A DNA stretch of 16,069 nt from Actinomycetes bacterium (GTDB lineage Bacteria > Actinomycetota > CALGFH01). Shown piece by piece: positions 14,157 to 16,069 of the stretch (positions are counted from its first letter, which is position 1; the number at the start of each line of letters is the position of its first letter). Where the stretch lies: the NCBI GenBank assembly GCA_030152105.1, contig JASLIH010000390.1, forward strand, positions 1 to 16,069. The letters are read 5' to 3'. The notes under the pieces were generated by a model, which searched no databases, was not told the origin of the DNA, and saw only the letters and a list, made by a program, of their open reading frames with translations. The position numbers were made by a program, and so were the translations under genes.

Positions 14157-14210
14157 TTTGCCCAGCGCAACCCCAAAGTCGAGCAAACCGTGCATATTGT
14201 CGGATATCCG
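14157..14210 (-). promoter_or_regulatory. candidate operator region of the debranching-like gene
   Basis: TTGC-ccagc-GCAA (14158-14170) is an inverted repeat 32-44 bp before the start codon. It shares TTTGCCC...CAA with 5981-5993 before the amylase gene. CGGATATCCG (14201-14210) is a perfect 10-bp palindrome 75-84 bp before the start. Either may bind a regulator; no standard -35/-10 pair is convincing here. Confidence 0.35.
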
Positions 14211-14217
14211 CAGGACG

Positions 14218-14236
14218 CGGGCCACCCTTGGGCCCG
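14218..14236 (-). terminator. small GC hairpin after the SnoaL-like gene
   Basis: CGGGCC (14218-14223) pairs with GGCCCG (14231-14236) around seven bases, starting eight bases after the stop at 14244. It is short and has no T-run. Confidence 0.3.
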
Positions 14237-14243
14237 GCCCTGC

Positions 14244-14648
14244 TCAGCCGCCGGGCGGGGGGTCGGCGAACAGCTCGTCGACCTCGTACTGGTTGGCCTC
14301 GAAGATCCAGACCTCGGCGATCCGGTCGCCGAGGAGGCGGTACACGTTGGCCCGGCGGATCTCCACGGCGCCCTCGGGGCGGGAGAAGCGCTCGCGGACG
14401 ATCAGGGCCACCCGCTCCTCGCTGGCCAGCATGTCGACCAGCTCAACGGCGACCTCGGCCCCGTGGGCGCGGGCGAGGGCGGCGCGGAGGTAGCCCTCGG
14501 CGGCCGTGCGGCCGCGGTGCTCGCCGGCGAGCGACGAGCGGCCGGGAACGTGGAGGACGATGTCGTCGGCGAAGAAGCCGAAACCGGTCGCCCAGTCGCC
14601 GCGCTGCACGGCCTCCAGATAGCGGCGCATGACATCGTGGGCTGCCAT
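14244..14648 (-). CDS. SnoaL/NTF2-like protein
   Basis: A 134-residue protein from ATG 14648, with AGGA seven bases before it. Seen: [13 protein letters not shown] (helix 1 of the fold), [34 protein letters not shown], then strands with [11 protein letters not shown] and [20 protein letters not shown] ending in [11 protein letters not shown]. This is the cone-shaped NTF2-like fold, in the ketosteroid-isomerase/SnoaL group used as small isomerases, hydrolases or binding domains. The central pocket carries D and H (DDIVLHVPG), usual for the group. The substrate is not readable. It is divergent from glpX with only 46 bp between the starts, so the two promoters overlap. Confidence 0.85.
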   Translation of the reverse strand: MAAHDVMRRYLEAVQRGDWATGFGFFADDIVLHVPGRSSLAGEHRGRTAAEGYLRAALARAHGAEVAVELVDMLASEERVALIVRERFSRPEGAVEIRRANVYRLLGDRIAEVWIFEANQYEVDELFADPPPGG

Positions 14649-14653
14649 AGCCG

Positions 14654-14681
14654 ATCCTATACACAGCTGTCGCACCGTCAC
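14654..14681 (-). promoter_or_regulatory. possible leaderless promoter of the SnoaL-like gene
   Basis: Read toward the gene, GTGACG (14681-14676) and TAGGAT (14659-14654) are 16 bp apart and each match four of six consensus bases. The -10 ends five bases before the ATG, so transcription would start at or next to the start codon. Leaderless mRNAs are common in actinobacteria. The same bases contain AGGA, so a normal leader from another promoter remains possible. Confidence 0.35.
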
Positions 14682-14694
14682 CGGGAGGTACGCC

Positions 14695-15699
14695 GTGACC
14701 GAACAGGCTCAGACCGGGCCAGAGCCCGACCGCAACCTCGCTCTCGAGCTGGTTCGCGCCACCGAGGCGGCGGCCATCGCGGGGGCCCGGCACCTGGGCC
14801 GGGGCGACAAGGAGAAGGTCGACCAGGCGGCCGTCGACGCCATGCGCCCGGTGCTGGGCCAGATCGCCATGGACGGCGTGGTGGTGATCGGCGAGGGCGA
14901 GAAGGACAACGCCCCTATGCTCTACAACGGCGAGCGGGTCGGCAGCGGCAGTCCGCCCCAGGTCGACATCGCCGTCGATCCCGTCGACGGGACCACCCTG
15001 ACCGCCAAGAGCCTCCCCAACGCCATCGCCGTGGTCGCCCTGGCCGAGCGGGGCACCATGTTCGACCCGGGTCCGTGCGTCTACATGGAGAAGCTGGCCG
15101 TCGGAGGCGACGCCGCCGACGTGGTCGACTTCGAGGCCCCGATCGAGGAGAACCTGCGCCGCATCGCCAAGGCCAAGGGCTCCGACGTGACCGAGCTGAC
15201 GGTCTGCATCCTCGACCGGCCCCGCCACGAGGAGGAGTTGGTCGGCCGGGTCCGGGCCACCGGGGCGCGGATCAAGTTCCTGCTCGACGGGGACGTCGCC
15301 GGGGCCATCATGGCCGCCCGAGAGGAGACCGGGGTCGACGTCGCCGTCGGGATCGGCGGCACCCCCGAGGGCGTGATCACCGCCTGCGCCCTCAAGTGCC
15401 TCGGCGGCGCCCTGTACGGCCGGCTGTGGCCCCGCAACGACGACGAGCGCCGGGCCGCCCTGGACGCCGGCTACGACCTCGACCAGGTCCTCGCCATCGA
15501 CGACCTGGTCCGCGGCGACAACGTCTTCTTCGCCGCCACCGGCGTCACCGACGGCGAACTCCTGCGCGGCGTCCGCTTCCGGGCCCACGAGGTGCTGACC
15601 CAGTCCCTGTCGATGCGCTCGGTCTCCGGCGCGGTCCGGCTGATCGACGCCCGCCACCAGCTCGACCGCTCCAACCTGGTCACCCGCCCCCGTTCCTGA
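14695..15699 (+). CDS. glpX: class II fructose-1,6-bisphosphatase GlpX
   Basis: Removes the 1-phosphate of fructose-1,6-bisphosphate in gluconeogenesis, in the cytoplasm with a divalent metal. The 334-residue length is normal for the family. Seen: [20 protein letters not shown] opening, [17 protein letters not shown], metal-site motifs [15 protein letters not shown] (66-80) and DPVDGTT (95-101), [15 protein letters not shown] (171-181), [10 protein letters not shown] (197-206) and GGTPEGV (221-227). GTG 14695 is chosen because GGGAGG lies at 14683-14688; the frame stays open upstream to 14629 without a ribosome site. It is divergent from the SnoaL-like gene. In actinobacteria GlpX is often the main or only FBPase. 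No link to the alpha-glucan genes other than carbon metabolism is shown. Confidence 0.97.
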   Translation: MTEQAQTGPEPDRNLALELVRATEAAAIAGARHLGRGDKEKVDQAAVDAMRPVLGQIAMDGVVVIGEGEKDNAPMLYNGERVGSGSPPQVDIAVDPVDGTTLTAKSLPNAIAVVALAERGTMFDPGPCVYMEKLAVGGDAADVVDFEAPIEENLRRIAKAKGSDVTELTVCILDRPRHEEELVGRVRATGARIKFLLDGDVAGAIMAAREETGVDVAVGIGGTPEGVITACALKCLGGALYGRLWPRNDDERRAALDAGYDLDQVLAIDDLVRGDNVFFAATGVTDGELLRGVRFRAHEVLTQSLSMRSVSGAVRLIDARHQLDRSNLVTRPRS

Positions 15700-15737
15700 G
15701 GGGTTTGCGCCTGATCTGGTCACGGAACACTGCATCT

Positions 15738-15926
15738 ATGACCGTATCGAGCACCACCCGCCGGCGAGCCGTCGGAGCTGACGTCCCCGTCCGCTCCTTC
15801 GGCCGGCGCCGGATCTGCGAGGCGTCCGGCTGCCATGTCCAGCTGTCCAGCTACAACCCGGCCCGCCGCTGCTCCACCCACAACGGCTGGGACCGCCAGC
15901 CCCGGTCCCGTCCCCGCCGCCGCTGA
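15738..15926 (+). CDS. small Cys/His-rich, possibly zinc-binding protein
   Basis: A 62-residue very basic protein from ATG 15738. Seen: an Arg-rich N-terminus, then CEASGCHVQLSSYNPARRCS and THNGW, giving three Cys and two His in the order C-x4-C-H...C-x2-H, and an Arg-rich tail (RSRPRRR). The C...GC..LS.YNP...C..H pattern recalls a small zinc-binding module I associate with actinobacterial regulatory proteins. There it sits alone or beside DNA-binding domains. Zinc or nucleic-acid binding is inferred. There is no good ribosome site. It lies 38 bp after glpX and may be cotranscribed with it. Confidence 0.6.
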   Translation: MTVSSTTRRRAVGADVPVRSFGRRRICEASGCHVQLSSYNPARRCSTHNGWDRQPRSRPRRR

Positions 15927-15931
15927 CGCCG

Positions 15932-15960
15932 TCGCAGCCCACGGCCGCCTCTGGTAGCCT
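15932..15960 (+). promoter_or_regulatory. possible tRNA-Lys promoter
   Basis: TAGCCT (15955-15960) fits the TAnnnT actinobacterial -10 and would start transcription about five bases before the tRNA. The -35 at 17-bp spacing (TCGCAG) is poor. Confidence 0.35.
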
Positions 15961-15972
15961 CCTTCCCCGTGC

Positions 15973-16045
15973 GCGCCGCTAGCTCAATTGGCAGAGCAGT
16001 GCCCTCTTAAGGCAACGGTTCGGGGTTCGAGTCCCTGGCGGCGCA
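15973..16045 (+). tRNA. tRNA-Lys (anticodon CTT)
   Basis: A complete 73-base cloverleaf. The acceptor stem GCGCCGC/GCGGCGC is perfect (15973-15979 with 16038-16044). The D arm GCTC...GAGC is standard. The anticodon loop CTCTTAA has anticodon CTT at 16006-16008, with one G-A mismatch at the base of the stem. The T arm CGGGG-TTCGAGT-CCCTG has one G-T pair. The discriminator is A. The next bases are CCCCA, so the 3' CCA is not encoded directly and must be added. Confidence 0.97.
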
Positions 16046-16069
16046 CCCCATCAGCCCAGCCCAGGCCCG

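Noticed and set aside
14443..15735. A 430-codon minus-strand frame opposite glpX
   Set aside because: Glp/Val/Asp-rich shadow of glpX; the plus strand holds all GlpX motifs.
11535..15926. A 1463-codon open frame on the plus strand
   Set aside because: It runs antisense to the debranching-like and SnoaL-like genes and then through glpX out of frame. Such long frames arise from GC-rich codon bias; the product is low-complexity and shows no domain.

Overview
The window is GC-rich DNA with strongly G/C-biased third codon positions, many GTG starts and purine-rich Shine-Dalgarno sites. A class II fructose-1,6-bisphosphatase and LpqY/Sug-type sugar transport genes fit a high-GC actinomycete. The genus cannot be read from the sequence. 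No mobile element, integrase, CRISPR array, rRNA or origin is visible.

Layout. (1) 1-474: the 3' end of a gene for a protein with two tandem Rho-N/SAP-like modules, an almost exact 177-bp duplication. (2) 475-1533: a gene graveyard. Remnants of an alpha/beta hydrolase, a pyridoxamine-phosphate-oxidase-like flavoprotein and a tyrosine-phosphatase-like protein lie head to tail on the + strand, each frameshifted or truncated. (3) 1534-9659: an alpha-glucan locus. On the minus strand a secreted GH13 amylase/pullulanase-type enzyme (3202-5928) is followed by a cytoplasmic GH13 alpha-glucosidase. Divergently on the plus strand lie a lipoprotein sugar-binding protein and two ABC permeases. The 414-bp divergent spacer holds operator-like repeats, a hairpin and a well-initiated 21-codon open frame. 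A strong hairpin separates the binding-protein gene from the permeases. No ABC ATPase gene is present. (4) 9682-10209: two small membrane proteins. (5) 10252-14126, minus strand: a membrane-anchored, probably beta-propeller-like protein, and a large secreted (alpha/alpha)6-type protein resembling glycogen-debranching enzymes. (6) 14244-16045: a SnoaL/NTF2-like protein divergent from glpX, a small Cys/His-rich protein and tRNA-Lys(CTT).

How it fits together (inference). The exported GH13 enzyme, perhaps helped by the exported debranching-like protein, would cut starch or glycogen outside the cell. The binding protein and permeases would import malto-oligosaccharides or trehalose using an ATPase encoded elsewhere. 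The cytoplasmic alpha-glucosidase would release glucose. A related TTTGCCC...CAA element lies just upstream of both exported-enzyme genes and could be a shared operator, but no regulator gene is in the window. GlpX belongs to central carbon metabolism and need not be part of this system.

Most of the window is recognisable metabolism. The parts most worth a second look are the divergent leader region, the exported debranching-like protein, the pseudogene row and the small uncharacterised proteins.
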